From Bythopirellula goksoeyrii (GTDB lineage: Bacteria; Planctomycetota; Planctomycetia; Pirellulales; Lacipirellulaceae): a stretch of DNA of 64,000 bases. The DNA is taken from assembly GCF_008065115.1 (NCBI RefSeq), contig NZ_CP042913.1, positions 718,338 through 782,337 on the forward strand. Reading direction: 5' to 3'. The position numbers were made by a program, and so were the translations under genes. Numbering within the stretch: the stretch's first letter is position 1; each line of letters opens with the position of its first letter. The notes below the pieces were generated by a model, which saw only the letters and a list, made by a program, of their open reading frames with translations, was not told where the DNA came from and did not search any database. This document shows, one piece after another, positions 25,456-34,954 of the stretch.

Positions 25456-25917
25456 ATGGCGACCGAATGGTATTGCCGGTTGATGGGGTCCGAGCTGGGT
25501 CCATTTTCATCCAAGCAACTCTTGGAGATGGCGCGGCAGCATCAGATCACGCCCGATGACTCCGTGCGAAAGGGAGCCGATGGTACCTGGGTAGGTGCGC
25601 ATCGTGTGAAAGGGTTGTTCGAAGATCCGGCGGCATCGACGATTATCATGGCGCATCTGCCTCCGGACGTGCAGCAAGCATTGGAGAAGAAGCAGCAAGT
25701 AGCGGAGAGCACTACCAAATCGGAGCCGCCCAAGGTGACCTGGCACTACATCGTGGATCACAACAAGATTGGCCCGCTGTCGTTTGATCAGCTGGTGGCG
25801 CATGGTCGCGAGGGAAGCTTGAAGCCGCATTGCCGGGTGTGGTCGTCAAAGTCACCTAAGTGGTGCGAAGCGAAAGACGTTGCTGGGTTGGTGTTCGATA
25901 AAGCGACGAGCGAGTAA
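25456..25917 (+). CDS. Protein with two GYF_2 domains
   Basis: A 153-residue protein made almost entirely of two GYF_2 (DUF4339-type) repeats: EWYCRLMGSELGPFSSKQLL at the N-terminus and TWHYIVDHNKIGPLSFDQL after residue 95. Both have the W-Y-...-GP-...-L pattern, a fold that in eukaryotes binds proline-rich peptides. A charged linker (QQALEKKQQVAES) joins them. There is no membrane helix, so it is probably a cytoplasmic adaptor; its partner is unknown. GGGAGAGG precedes the ATG. It is convergent with the lactate permease gene. Confidence 0.85.
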   Translation: MATEWYCRLMGSELGPFSSKQLLEMARQHQITPDDSVRKGADGTWVGAHRVKGLFEDPAASTIIMAHLPPDVQQALEKKQQVAESTTKSEPPKVTWHYIVDHNKIGPLSFDQLVAHGREGSLKPHCRVWSSKSPKWCEAKDVAGLVFDKATSE

Positions 25918-26017
25918 TCGGCGATCGCTTGAGACTCTGCTACTCTGCGGGTCCCGGGGAATGCAATCCACGGGAGTTAGGTGCGCAAAGGTTCCGGGTG
26001 ATATTCTGAACTGCCAT

Positions 26018-27688
26018 TCAGGAGACGATCCAGTAGCCCAGTATGCCCGCAAGCAGCGCGTAGTAGAGAAACACGATAAGTGTTTTGCGGATGATCTGTC
26101 CTTCTTTGCCAACGAGGCCAGCCACAGCGGAGGCGGCAACCACGTTGTGGACGCAGATCGTGTTGCCGGCGGCGCCGCCGACAGCTTGCAGCGCGACGAT
26201 CCAGGTGGGGTCAACGTCGATCTTGAGTCCTACGTCGTACTGGAAGAGGGAAAACATCATGTTGCTTATTGTGTTGCTTCCCGCCACGGCCGCTCCGATT
26301 CCGCCGATAAAAGGCGAGGCTAGTGGCCATGCGTTGCCCGTCAGGTGGGCAACCCCTTCGGCCAATGCCAACGGCATAGCAGGATAACCCGCCTCTCCCC
26401 CGGCGCTATTGAGAAACACCTGCACCATGGGGACGGTGCAGACGAGTGCAATGGACGCGGCAACGACTGTCTTGCTGGATTTGTGGACCGCGGATGCGAA
26501 TTCTCTGAACCGCATGCGGTGAAGCCAGACCACGAAGAGAGCCACAGCAATAAATACGGCTCCGGGCAAATAGAGAGGTGTGATCGAATCGCTGATGTCA
26601 GTCCCTAAGATGCTCTGAACGGGGATTGCAACTCCCAAGAGCCACTGTTGAAGTGGCAGGTTGGGTAGTCGCGTAAGCACGAGGAGAATCGCAACCAAGA
26701 GGTAGGGACTCCAGGCCGAGAAGAGTGAGAAGCCGCGTCCGTTATCGACGGGATCGCCCAATTCGCTGCCAGTCCACTCGGGTTCCCACGTTTCTTGGGG
26801 ACCGAAATCCCATGGTTTGTCCGGGTCGGGTATCAGAAAGCCTTTTTTGGCAGCAGGTACCACAATGGTGAGCCCGATCAAGCCGCCGAGGATCGAAGGG
26901 AACTCCGGTCCCAAGAAAAGGGCGACGAGGAAATAGGGAACCGTCATTGCTACGGCTGCGAACAAGGCGAATCGCCAGAGGGCAAGCCCTTCTCGATAGG
27001 ACCGCGCAACTCCAAAGAAGCGGGTCAGGAGTGAGACAAGAAAAAGCGGGATCAATGTTCCGACGATCAAATGCAGCAGTGCTACTTTGACACCGATCAA
27101 TTGCTGGAGTTGTGCACCACACTCGAAGCCTTGGGCAAGCGCAAAATCGTTGATCGTACCAGCACCACGCAATCCGTCGGTAACACCAATCATGATTGGT
27201 GTTCCACATGCACCAAATGAGACGGGAGTACTCTGTATGACCATCCCTGACACGACTGCAGCCATGGGAGGAAATCCAAGGCCGACCAGCAGAGGGACTG
27301 CTACTGCAGCGGGTGTGCCAAAGCCGGCGGACCCTTCGATGAACGACCCGAAGAGCCAAGCGATGATAATCGCTTGTACGCGTCGGTCTGGCGAAATATT
27401 TCGAAACGATTGTTTGATCCTCACCAATGCGCCGCTCTGTTCGAGGGTGTTTAGCAGGAGGATGGCGCCAAAGATAATGAACAACAGCTTGGCCGTGATG
27501 AGGAGACCCTTCAGGCTGGCTGCTGCGATCACTACCGCAGGTATCTGCCAGACAAAACCGGCCAACAGGGCGACAATCAGATAGCAGATCGGCATAGCTC
27601 GGCTGGCAGGCCAGCGCAAGCCGACCAAGAGTAGAGCAACCGATGCGATCGGCAAAGTTGCAAGTATCGCAAGGGTTGTGGAATTCAC
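26018..27688 (-). CDS. lctP: L-lactate permease family transporter
   Basis: A 556-residue membrane protein with about 13 helices and the family hallmark [19 protein letters not shown], plus [18 protein letters not shown] and the C-terminal repeat [20 protein letters not shown]. These transporters import lactate and glycolate with protons. I prefer the GTG start at 27688: GGGAGAAG lies before it, and the protein then opens [20 protein letters not shown] as expected. An in-frame ATG at 27745 would add residues encoded by a GC-rich hairpin (27717-27743). It follows the DUF4159 gene on the same strand. Confidence 0.93.
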   Translation of the reverse strand: MNSTTLAILATLPIASVALLLVGLRWPASRAMPICYLIVALLAGFVWQIPAVVIAAASLKGLLITAKLLFIIFGAILLLNTLEQSGALVRIKQSFRNISPDRRVQAIIIAWLFGSFIEGSAGFGTPAAVAVPLLVGLGFPPMAAVVSGMVIQSTPVSFGACGTPIMIGVTDGLRGAGTINDFALAQGFECGAQLQQLIGVKVALLHLIVGTLIPLFLVSLLTRFFGVARSYREGLALWRFALFAAVAMTVPYFLVALFLGPEFPSILGGLIGLTIVVPAAKKGFLIPDPDKPWDFGPQETWEPEWTGSELGDPVDNGRGFSLFSAWSPYLLVAILLVLTRLPNLPLQQWLLGVAIPVQSILGTDISDSITPLYLPGAVFIAVALFVVWLHRMRFREFASAVHKSSKTVVAASIALVCTVPMVQVFLNSAGGEAGYPAMPLALAEGVAHLTGNAWPLASPFIGGIGAAVAGSNTISNMMFSLFQYDVGLKIDVDPTWIVALQAVGGAAGNTICVHNVVAASAVAGLVGKEGQIIRKTLIVFLYYALLAGILGYWIVS

Positions 27689-27716
27689 CGGGAATGCTTC
27701 TCCCTTGATAGTAAAG

Positions 27717-27743
27717 GGCCGCGCTTCCCTGCGAGGCGCGGCC
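27717..27743 (-). terminator. Possible terminator hairpin after the DUF4159 gene
   Basis: GGCCGCGC (27717-27724) and GCGCGGCC (27736-27743) form a perfect eight-pair stem directly after the DUF4159 stop. On the minus strand it is followed by CCCTTTACT, a weak T-tract, so termination may be partial. Confidence 0.5.
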
Positions 27744-27748
27744 AACGG

Positions 27749-30118
27749 CTACTCGGTGTCGGGGCTTAGGGTGTACATCAACACGTTGAGGCCGATGCGC
27801 GCGGCGTCTTCGCGGGTGTAGCCGCGGCATTCCATCGCTTCGTGTTGCTCGAGGGCACAGCTGATGTCGTAGGGTGAAAAGATGACAGCCCAGCGACCGT
27901 CGATTTTAATGCCCAGCAGTTCGGGTTCGACTTCACGAGTGCGGGTGGCCAGGGGTTGGTCGGCTTGGCGCTCGACGGGATCCCGGCGTTTGACCTTGCG
28001 GATGTCGGAGCCGCCGGCGGAATCGCGGAAGAGAGTATCGGTGACCGGGATGCGCTCCAGTTGTGAGTCGGGGAGCACCTGCTTAATTTCCCGCTGGAAA
28101 GCAGCGGCAAATTGCGGGCTCGCGCAAATGCTGTCAGCAAAGAGGGTGCCGCCATTGGTGAGATATTCTCGCAAAGACTCCTGTTCCTTTGGCGTGAAAC
28201 GGAAATCGTGCCGGCCGTGCATGAAGGCGAGTACAAAACGTTTTAAATTGGGATCGTCTGCAGTGATCTGGAACTCGTTGGTTGATACCTGCAGCTTGAG
28301 TTCTCCCTGAGCGGCGGTGCGGAGCAGGTTCACGAGCGCTCCGGGGGCATCGTTGCAGCCACCGCCGTGTTGGAGCTTGGCGATTTGGATCGTGCCGCGA
28401 CTGCCGGCGGCGGCGAGTTCGGCCGCGTCGATCGTGGCAACGAAGGAGGCCTCTTTGCCCTTGGGTTCGCGATTAGTGGCATAGGCGAGCACATTCACAC
28501 CGACAGCCATGGCATCGTTGAGCCGCTTTTCAATCGTCTCGGGAAATGTGGGTCGCCCGATGCGTCCGTACAATTCCCAGTAGCACGAGAGGTCGATCTC
28601 TGAGAACACCACGCAGGTGCGGCAGCCATATTCGACCGTCCAAAGTCTGCCGACATAGGGGGATTCGGGTCGCACGAGTTCTTCAACTCGCCAGAGAGGA
28701 TGCTCGGGGCCGGCGCGGCGGAGGCGATATTCCTTCTCTGGGAAGACTTTGTCCAGATACTTGCGAAAACCTTCTTCGAACCGACTGCCATCGAGACAGC
28801 AGGATTCGGCAAACAGAAATCCCCCACGATCGATGTAGTCGCGCATCTTTTGCGCCGTGCCGTCGAGATCTGGCGATTTGCTTCCAGAGAGAAATAGGAC
28901 TGGCGCTTGAAGCAGGTCGTCGACGGTAGCCGACTCGGGATTGAGGATTTGCCACGTGAGATCAATATCCCAGAGTTTCTCGACACGAGCGGTGAGATTG
29001 GCCATGTCGTTTTCGTGATTATCCCAATCTTCCCCGGGGCCATGCGTAAGCTTGGCCATGAGGACGGGTCGGCGTCCCTTGGAGAGGAACAACAGTGCCA
29101 TCGAAGTGGCGATGTGCGGGTTGTCTTCGGCGGTGTTCTGGCCGGTCCAACTGTGGCTAAAGGGGTCTTGGTTTCGGATTAAATACTCGGCTCCCTCACG
29201 GTACCAATCGTGGGGGTCCAGTTCGCCGATGAATCGCCGTGCTGTGAGACGCCCCACGCGTTCCAGTCCATAGAGATAGTAGTAGTGCCAAACTTGCCCC
29301 ATGCCGCGACGGCCCGGATTGCGCCGGACGGAAAAATTGCGCCCTAGCCAAGTGAGCGCCCGATCTAAGGAATCCTCTTCCTCATGGGGTTGGCAGCATT
29401 GCACCAAGCCGTTCTTCACGTCGGCGTCGGCTCGTTTGGCGCGTTCGTTGCAGATAACAGTTGCTCCAATACCAGCGCAGGTCATGCTGCCGAGACCTTC
29501 GTCCCAGCCAATTTTGTATCCCCAAGAGCCATCGGGGTTTTGAGCTCCGCTCCAATACTCGGCAGCCTTCTTCCAGGTTTCGAGTTTGATTTGGGCTCCT
29601 GCACGCTCGGCTTCGTGTAGTGCGAGCACGGCAAATTGCGAGTTGCTGTTGTCACCATCACCTGAAGGGTAAGACCAAGAGCCGTTTTCCAATTGAATCG
29701 ACTCGAGCCAATTGACGTTTCGCTGGATGAGCATTTGATCACGCTGGGGATCGCCAGCACAGAAAGCCATCGTTTGCAGGGCGACACTGTAGGTCTTAGT
29801 CGGTGGAATGTCGCGAAGATAAGCGAGGGCAGCTTGTATCTGCGGATCGTTCGGATCGACTCCCGAATTCAGCAGGGCGATTGTGCAAAGAGCAGTCACG
29901 CCCCCGGGATAGGGAGCCAAGTCATTCCAGGTGCCTCGGGCTTCGTTTTGCTCTTCCAGCAGATACTTCACCCCGCCACTGATTGACTCGCGGACCTGTT
30001 CAGCGGTGAGTGGCTCAGCAATGTCGTTGAGAAACTGGGCATGCAGCGGTAGAGATGCTGGCAACAGGCAAACTGCCGCCAGCACGATTCTGAGCAAACT
30101 ACGTTGATGTCGCCTCAT
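27749..30118 (-). CDS. Terpene-cyclase-like helical repeat protein with two DUF4159 domains
   Basis: A 789-residue exported protein. A signal peptide (ending LPLHAQF) is followed by alpha/alpha-barrel repeats like those of squalene cyclases and prenyltransferases: VNWLESIQLENGSWSYPSGD, AAEYWSGAQNPDGSWGY and LTWLGRNFSVRRNPG. From about residue 355 come two DUF4159-type domains (LTARVEKLWDIDLTWQI ... CVVFSEIDLSCYW; then NLKRFVLAFMHGRHDFRFTP ... WAVIFSPYDISCALEQH), related to the class I glutamine amidotransferase fold. The catalytic residues of cyclases are not evident. It is divergent from the MoxR operon, with which DUF4159 proteins often occur in planctomycetes, so it is probably part of that system. 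Confidence 0.85.
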   Translation of the reverse strand: MRRHQRSLLRIVLAAVCLLPASLPLHAQFLNDIAEPLTAEQVRESISGGVKYLLEEQNEARGTWNDLAPYPGGVTALCTIALLNSGVDPNDPQIQAALAYLRDIPPTKTYSVALQTMAFCAGDPQRDQMLIQRNVNWLESIQLENGSWSYPSGDGDNSNSQFAVLALHEAERAGAQIKLETWKKAAEYWSGAQNPDGSWGYKIGWDEGLGSMTCAGIGATVICNERAKRADADVKNGLVQCCQPHEEEDSLDRALTWLGRNFSVRRNPGRRGMGQVWHYYYLYGLERVGRLTARRFIGELDPHDWYREGAEYLIRNQDPFSHSWTGQNTAEDNPHIATSMALLFLSKGRRPVLMAKLTHGPGEDWDNHENDMANLTARVEKLWDIDLTWQILNPESATVDDLLQAPVLFLSGSKSPDLDGTAQKMRDYIDRGGFLFAESCCLDGSRFEEGFRKYLDKVFPEKEYRLRRAGPEHPLWRVEELVRPESPYVGRLWTVEYGCRTCVVFSEIDLSCYWELYGRIGRPTFPETIEKRLNDAMAVGVNVLAYATNREPKGKEASFVATIDAAELAAAGSRGTIQIAKLQHGGGCNDAPGALVNLLRTAAQGELKLQVSTNEFQITADDPNLKRFVLAFMHGRHDFRFTPKEQESLREYLTNGGTLFADSICASPQFAAAFQREIKQVLPDSQLERIPVTDTLFRDSAGGSDIRKVKRRDPVERQADQPLATRTREVEPELLGIKIDGRWAVIFSPYDISCALEQHEAMECRGYTREDAARIGLNVLMYTLSPDTE

Positions 30119-30440
30119 GCTCTACCCATCTCTGAAAAGAATAGGATCCACTGTCTTCTATCGTAAGCTGCGATAACTGGGAAAACAATGAGCGGATCAC
30201 TCGCCTAATAAATCCCGCACATTGTCGGTAGTGGGGGGGAGCTATAGAATTGGTCGGGTTCGGGTGAATAAGTTAGTAAGTGAGTGGGTATAGGTAATCT
30301 TTGGAAATTCTCCCCCAAGTATTTTTCCCTACTCACCTACTCACCTGCTCACCAAATTTAGGAAAGCACACCAATCGGCATGAGCATTTCGAATTCTGGC
30401 AGCAAACCTCGCAAGCTTTCTCACCTAGAAAGGAAACTCA
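30119..30440. other. Divergent regulatory region with an imperfect inverted repeat
   Basis: 322 bases between the DUF4159 gene and moxR. An imperfect inverted repeat pairs GTTAGTAAGTGAGTGGG (from 30273) with CCCTACTCACCTACTCAC (from 30327), 14 of 17 positions. It could be an operator or a decayed repeat. AAGGA at about 30430 serves the GTG start at 30441. Confidence 0.45.
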
Positions 30441-31451
30441 GTGACACGCAATCTTGGGGATATTCTCAAAGACTTTCGGCAGCACCGACTGGTCATGCAG
30501 CAGGAACTGCAAAAGGTAATCATTGGCCAGGACGAGGTGATCGAACAGATCTTCGCTGCCATCTTTACTCGGGGGCACTGTCTTCTGGAAGGCGTGCCGG
30601 GGCTGGCAAAGACCCTGATGGTCAGCACGCTCTCGCAGATTCTGGATCTGGGATTTAAGCGCATTCAATTCACACCAGACTTGATGCCATCGGATATCAC
30701 TGGCACGAATGTGCTGGAAGAAGATGAGCACGGTCGGCGGAGCTTTCGATTCGTTGAAGGCCCGGTATTTACGAATATTCTCTTGGCCGACGAAATCAAC
30801 CGAACACCTCCCAAGACACAGGCCGCGCTTTTGCAGGCGATGCAAGAACGCGAAGTCACAATTGGACAAACGACCTACGGATTGCCCGATCCGTTTTTTA
30901 CCATCGCGACACAAAACCCCATCGAGCAAGAAGGTACCTACCCGCTGCCCGAAGCGCAGCTCGACCGGTTTATGTTTAACATCAAAGTGGACTACCCGAC
31001 GTCGGACGAGGAACAGCGGATCCTGGCTTCGACCACCCGGGGAGAAAAACCCGAAGTGACCAAGATTCTTTCGGCGCGGGCAATTCTCAACTTGCAGAAA
31101 CTGGTTGGTTCGGTGGCAGTGAGTGAATTAATTATCAAGTATGTCGCATCGCTGGTTAGGGCGACACGCCCTGGGGATCCTTCGGCTCCCGAATTTGTGC
31201 GCGATTTGGTGGACTGGGGTGCCGGTCCCCGAGCGGGACAGTTTTTGATTCATGGTGGCAAGGCACTTGCCGCGATGGATGGGCGGTTTACAGTCGCCAT
31301 CGAGGACGTGCAAAAGGTAGCGATTCCTGTGCTTCGGCATCGGGTAAGCACCAACTTTCAAGCCCAAGCCGAAGGCATGACCCCCGAGAAACTGATCACG
31401 CGGTTGATGGAGGCGATCCCCGTGCCGGAGATGCCGAAGTACGCGGGGTAG
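30441..31451 (+). CDS. MoxR family AAA+ ATPase
   Basis: A 336-residue AAA+ ATPase. Walker A is LLEGVPGLAKT, followed by FTPDLMPSDITG, the MoxR insert. Walker B is ILLADEINRTPPKTQAALLQAM, sensor 1 is FFTIATQNPIEQEGTYPLPEAQLDRF, and the C-terminal lid follows. MoxR proteins act with VWA-domain proteins as chaperone pairs that insert metals or remodel complexes. It starts at GTG with AAGGA upstream and leads the operon with DUF58, BatA-type and VWA/amidotransferase-like genes. A GxxExxY gene lies directly after it, an unusual break in the operon. Confidence 0.95.
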   Translation: MTRNLGDILKDFRQHRLVMQQELQKVIIGQDEVIEQIFAAIFTRGHCLLEGVPGLAKTLMVSTLSQILDLGFKRIQFTPDLMPSDITGTNVLEEDEHGRRSFRFVEGPVFTNILLADEINRTPPKTQAALLQAMQEREVTIGQTTYGLPDPFFTIATQNPIEQEGTYPLPEAQLDRFMFNIKVDYPTSDEEQRILASTTRGEKPEVTKILSARAILNLQKLVGSVAVSELIIKYVASLVRATRPGDPSAPEFVRDLVDWGAGPRAGQFLIHGGKALAAMDGRFTVAIEDVQKVAIPVLRHRVSTNFQAQAEGMTPEKLITRLMEAIPVPEMPKYAG

Positions 31452-31460
31452 GGGAAAATC

Positions 31461-31862
31461 ATGAACCGCGGAGACGATGAGGCGCAGAGAATTAATCAGG
31501 TTACTGATGTTATCATTGGTTCCGCTATTGAGGTGCATCGTCATCTTGGGCCTGGTCTGCTCGAGTCTGCGTATGAGACATGTCTTTTTAAGGAGCTAGA
31601 AACGCGGGGACTGAAGTATTCTCGACAGGTTGTATTGCCTGTCACTTATAAGGGAGTCGAAGTGGAATGTGGCTATAGAATGGACATCGTCGTCGAACAA
31701 GAAGTTGTAATTGAGGTTAAATCGGTCGTAGATTGGCATCCAGTCTACGAAGCCCAACTACTCAGCTACCTCAAGCTTTCTGGTTACAAGGTCGGATTAG
31801 CAATAAATTTTAATGTCCCGCTACTCAAAACCGGAATTAAACGCATGGTTAACAAACTCTAG
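31461..31862 (+). CDS. GxxExxY protein (PD-(D/E)XK-like)
   Basis: A 133-residue member of the GxxExxY family: residues 32-38 are GLLESAY. The later part shows a nuclease-like core: YRMDIVVEQEVVIEVKSV, matching D...ExK of PD-(D/E)XK folds, then HEAQLLSYL-like YEAQLLSYLKLSGYKVGL. The function of the family is unproven. The first nine codons lie in a sequence (ACCGCGGAG, GGCGCAGAG) that recurs in inverted form just after the stop, so the gene looks like a small cassette inserted between moxR and the DUF58 gene. Confidence 0.85.
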   Translation: MNRGDDEAQRINQVTDVIIGSAIEVHRHLGPGLLESAYETCLFKELETRGLKYSRQVVLPVTYKGVEVECGYRMDIVVEQEVVIEVKSVVDWHPVYEAQLLSYLKLSGYKVGLAINFNVPLLKTGIKRMVNKL

Positions 31863-31899
31863 TTGAAACCCTCCCTCCGCGGCTCTGCGCCTCCGCGGT
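31465..31899. repeat. Inverted repeats bracketing the GxxExxY gene
   Basis: Left: ACCGCGGAG (31465-31473) and GGCGCAGAG (31481-31489), both inside the coding start. Right, inverted: CTCTGCGCC (31883-31891) and CTCCGCGGT (31891-31899), just before the DUF58 start. The left copy has seven extra bases between the two blocks. A third block (CTCCGCGG at about 31876) lies beyond the right copy. Confidence 0.7.
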
Positions 31900-31906
31900 A
31901 ACACAC

Positions 31907-32806
31907 ATGTCCTCCACGGTTGAAAAATATCTGAAGCCTGAAGTTGTGCGGCATATCGCGCGGCTGGACTTGCGCGCGCAGTTTATTATCAAGGGTTTCT
32001 TTCAGGGGATGCATGCAAGCCCGTTTCATGGGTTTTCCGTCGAGTTTAGTGAGCATCGCAAGTATGTGCCTGGGGATAATCCGTCGGATATCGACTGGTT
32101 GGTCTATGCCAAGACCGATAAATACTACGTGAAAAAGTTCGAGGCGGAGACGAACCTCACCGGTTATCTGGTGATGGATCTGAGTGCCTCGATGGCCTAC
32201 AGCCACGACCAGGAACTGACCAAGTTTGACTATTCCATCTGCCTAGCGGCCGCGCTTTGCTATCTGATGATCCACCAGAATGACCCCGTAGGACTGGTGA
32301 CTTTTGGAGAAAAGATCGTCGATTGCTTGCCACCAAAGTCCAAGCGCCAACAGATTGGAAACATCCTTTCGGTGCTGGCGAATCTTACACCGCACGATAA
32401 GACCAATGTCGCCCAGAGTATCATTCAACTAGCGGCGATGCTCAAGCATAGTAGTCTGGTGATGATCTTCAGTGACTTGCTCGTGGAACCTGAGCCCGTG
32501 ATTGCGGCGATGCGGCGACTGCGTCATGGGGGGCATGATGTGATCCTGTTTCATATCCTGGATCAGGCGGAGGTTTCGTTTCCATTTGAGGGGTTGGTAG
32601 AACTGCGCGACCCGGAGACGCAGGAGACGATTGAAGTGGATGCCGACGCCTATCGGGCAGACTATGTGGACGAAATCAATCGGTTTCGTTCTCAGTATGA
32701 GAAAGAGTGCCGTCAGAGCGGGATCGATTATGTGCCCTTGGACACGGGAATGCCGTTCGATCGCGCGTTGACGGAGTATTTGATCAATCGTCGAAATTTA
32801 GGATAG
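31907..32806 (+). CDS. DUF58 domain protein
   Basis: A 299-residue DUF58 protein. The family start (LDLRAQFIIKGFFQGMHASPFHGFSVEFSEHRKYVPGDNPSDIDW) is seen in parts: HGFSVEFSEHRKYVPGD and PSDIDWLVYAKTDKYYVKKF. A VWA-like fold follows: YLVMDLSASMAY, with a metal-site DxSxS, and LVMIFSDLL. DUF58 proteins work with MoxR ATPases. It is followed by the BatA-type gene after three bases. No ribosome binding site is obvious before ATG 31907; that region is occupied by the right repeat of the GxxExxY cassette. Confidence 0.93.
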   Translation: MSSTVEKYLKPEVVRHIARLDLRAQFIIKGFFQGMHASPFHGFSVEFSEHRKYVPGDNPSDIDWLVYAKTDKYYVKKFEAETNLTGYLVMDLSASMAYSHDQELTKFDYSICLAAALCYLMIHQNDPVGLVTFGEKIVDCLPPKSKRQQIGNILSVLANLTPHDKTNVAQSIIQLAAMLKHSSLVMIFSDLLVEPEPVIAAMRRLRHGGHDVILFHILDQAEVSFPFEGLVELRDPETQETIEVDADAYRADYVDEINRFRSQYEKECRQSGIDYVPLDTGMPFDRALTEYLINRRNLG

Positions 32807-32809
32807 ACC

Positions 32810-34954
32810 ATGGGTTTTCTGACGCCCGCATTACTGGCCGGTGCAGGATTGATCGTGTTGCCGATCATTCTGCATCTGGTGATGCGCCGTCAGCCGAAGC
32901 AAGTGACCTTTGCCGCGCTGCAATTCGTCAAGCGTCGTCAGGATGCGAATCGTCGTCGGCTCAACTTTCGGCATCTCTTGCTGTTGGCGCTGCGGTGTTT
33001 GTTGATTGCTGGGCTTGCTTTCGCCCTTGCGCGACCCACTTTGCGTGGGAGTGGCTTGAAGGGGAAAGAGGGTGCGCCGCTGGCCGTGGCGATGGTGATG
33101 GATAACTCGCTCCGCATGGAATATGTCGAGCGAAATCATACACGACTGACGGCGGCTAGTGAGTTGGCGCAGTCGTTGGTAAAGCAATTTCCTGACGAAA
33201 CGATGATTGCTGTGCTCGACTTGAGTCATGCGACGAACAGTTTTGTGATCGACAAGACCACAGCGGATGGCCGCCTTGTGGGCCTCACTGCCGAGAGCAA
33301 TCCGCGGTCGCTAGCCGATGCGGTGCGGAATGCGATCGAATTGGTGGCAGAGCAGGAAGATCGCCGACAAGAGGTGTTTGTGTTCAGCGACTTAGCGGCG
33401 GAGGACTTCGACGAAGCTGGTTTGGCAACGATTCGGGAATCACTCGAAGAAGCTCCCGACGTGCGGATCTATGTCGTCGATGTGGGTGTGGAACATCCGC
33501 GCAATCTGTCACTTGCACCGTTGAAACTTAGCGCAAGCTATCTTGGTCCCGGTGAGCAACTACGTGTGGATGTCGATCTGGAAAGCGTCGGCTACGACGA
33601 ACAGCCCTTGCTGGAACTGTTTCTTGAAGATTCGACAAACAAGCTGGTCAAGCGTGGCCAGCGGATTGTGGAACTTGATTCGACGGGGACCGGTCATACG
33701 GAGTTTGTCTTAAGTGACTTGTCGCTAGGGACGCACCAAGGTGTCGTGAAACTATCAACGACGGATCCACTGCAATTCGACAACCAACGATTCTTTACGG
33801 TAGAGGTCCGACCTAGTGTGAGGGTATTACTGTTAGGGGAAACAAATGCTGATACTCTGTTTCTGCGTGAGGCACTGAGCCCGTCCCTACTAGGCGAGAA
33901 TGTCCAGAAGCGATTTGATACAGTGGGCGACCGGTTTGCCAACGCCGCCAAAATCGACTTTGCTCAGTATGATGCTGTTTGTCTCTTGGACCCCCCGCCA
34001 CTTGCCGATGAGGTTTGGAATCATCTCGCTGATTTCGCCCGTGCTGGTGGAGGGGTCGGTATCTTTCTGGGCAATCGAGCCACGCCTAGCGGTTTCAACA
34101 ATCCGTCTGCGCAACAATTGCTGCCGGGGATGCTGAAGCTTCGCTCACGGCAGGAAACCTATTTTCGGCCTCGGCGACTTGACCATCCAGCGCTCGCAGC
34201 GTTGCGAAACTATGCTGAGGAGATTCCCTGGCAGATTTATCCCGTGTGGCGGTTTTGGCAGTTCGATGAAGCCGAGATGGCGGGCGATTCGTACGTCGTT
34301 GCCCAATATGCGAACAATCAACCGGCACTCGTCGAGCGACCCTTAGGTCAGGGGCGAGTGCTGACGTTAACCACGCCGATTTCCGATCCACTTCAGCCTG
34401 TGGGTCGGGAGCCTTGGAATTTGCTCCCCACGCACCCCGAACCGTGGCCATTTGTCGCACTAGTGAACAACATCGTGGGTTATCTGTCACGCAATGAAGA
34501 TCAAGAGCTGAATTATGGGGCCGGAGAAACCGTCAACCTGCGATTATCACCGCGGCAGCACGTGACGGATTTTGTGTTGCGCGATCCAAATGGCGAAGGC
34601 CTCCGCCGTACGCTGCCTCCAGGAGAAGACACGATTCGCATCAGCACGACCGGGCAGCTCGGCAACTATCGTGTTGCAGCCGGGGGGCGGTCTGGTTCGC
34701 TGGACGAGGGATTCAGCGTAAACGCTGCCGCTGAGTTGAGTCGTCTCGAGCAGGCGGATCCCGAGGCGATTCTTGCAGCGCTTCCAGAGGGACGCGTCCA
34801 TTTGGCCAACTCGCTCGATGACGTGGAACAGTATGTCAACATCGGTCGCCGAGGGAAAGAATTGTTTTCCTGGGCAATTCTGATGGTGGTCTTCGTGTGG
34901 GGCAGCGAACACTTGCTCTCCAATCGCTTCTATCGTGAGGAGCGGCCAGCATGA
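32810..34954 (+). CDS. BatA-type membrane protein with VWA-like domain
   Basis: A 714-residue protein with the BatA N-terminal domain: MGFLTPALLAGAGLIVLPII, the LVMRRQPKQVTFAALQF turn, and a second helix LLLLALRCLLIAGLAFALA. A VWA-like domain follows; its metal site is degenerate (AMVMDNSLRME in place of DxSxS). The central region is beta-rich, then an amidotransferase-like part (PPPLADEVWNHLADFARAGGGVGIFLG). A C-terminal helix (LFSWAILMVVFVWGSEHLL) anchors it again. It overlaps the next gene by four bases (ATGA). Probable inner-membrane component of the MoxR chaperone system. Confidence 0.88.
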   Translation: MGFLTPALLAGAGLIVLPIILHLVMRRQPKQVTFAALQFVKRRQDANRRRLNFRHLLLLALRCLLIAGLAFALARPTLRGSGLKGKEGAPLAVAMVMDNSLRMEYVERNHTRLTAASELAQSLVKQFPDETMIAVLDLSHATNSFVIDKTTADGRLVGLTAESNPRSLADAVRNAIELVAEQEDRRQEVFVFSDLAAEDFDEAGLATIRESLEEAPDVRIYVVDVGVEHPRNLSLAPLKLSASYLGPGEQLRVDVDLESVGYDEQPLLELFLEDSTNKLVKRGQRIVELDSTGTGHTEFVLSDLSLGTHQGVVKLSTTDPLQFDNQRFFTVEVRPSVRVLLLGETNADTLFLREALSPSLLGENVQKRFDTVGDRFANAAKIDFAQYDAVCLLDPPPLADEVWNHLADFARAGGGVGIFLGNRATPSGFNNPSAQQLLPGMLKLRSRQETYFRPRRLDHPALAALRNYAEEIPWQIYPVWRFWQFDEAEMAGDSYVVAQYANNQPALVERPLGQGRVLTLTTPISDPLQPVGREPWNLLPTHPEPWPFVALVNNIVGYLSRNEDQELNYGAGETVNLRLSPRQHVTDFVLRDPNGEGLRRTLPPGEDTIRISTTGQLGNYRVAAGGRSGSLDEGFSVNAAAELSRLEQADPEAILAALPEGRVHLANSLDDVEQYVNIGRRGKELFSWAILMVVFVWGSEHLLSNRFYREERPA

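Noticed and set aside
32810-34954. Whole MoxR operon as a phage-defence island
   Set aside because: MoxR/DUF58/BatA/VWA operons are a common conserved set; nothing here points to defence except the inserted GxxExxY gene.
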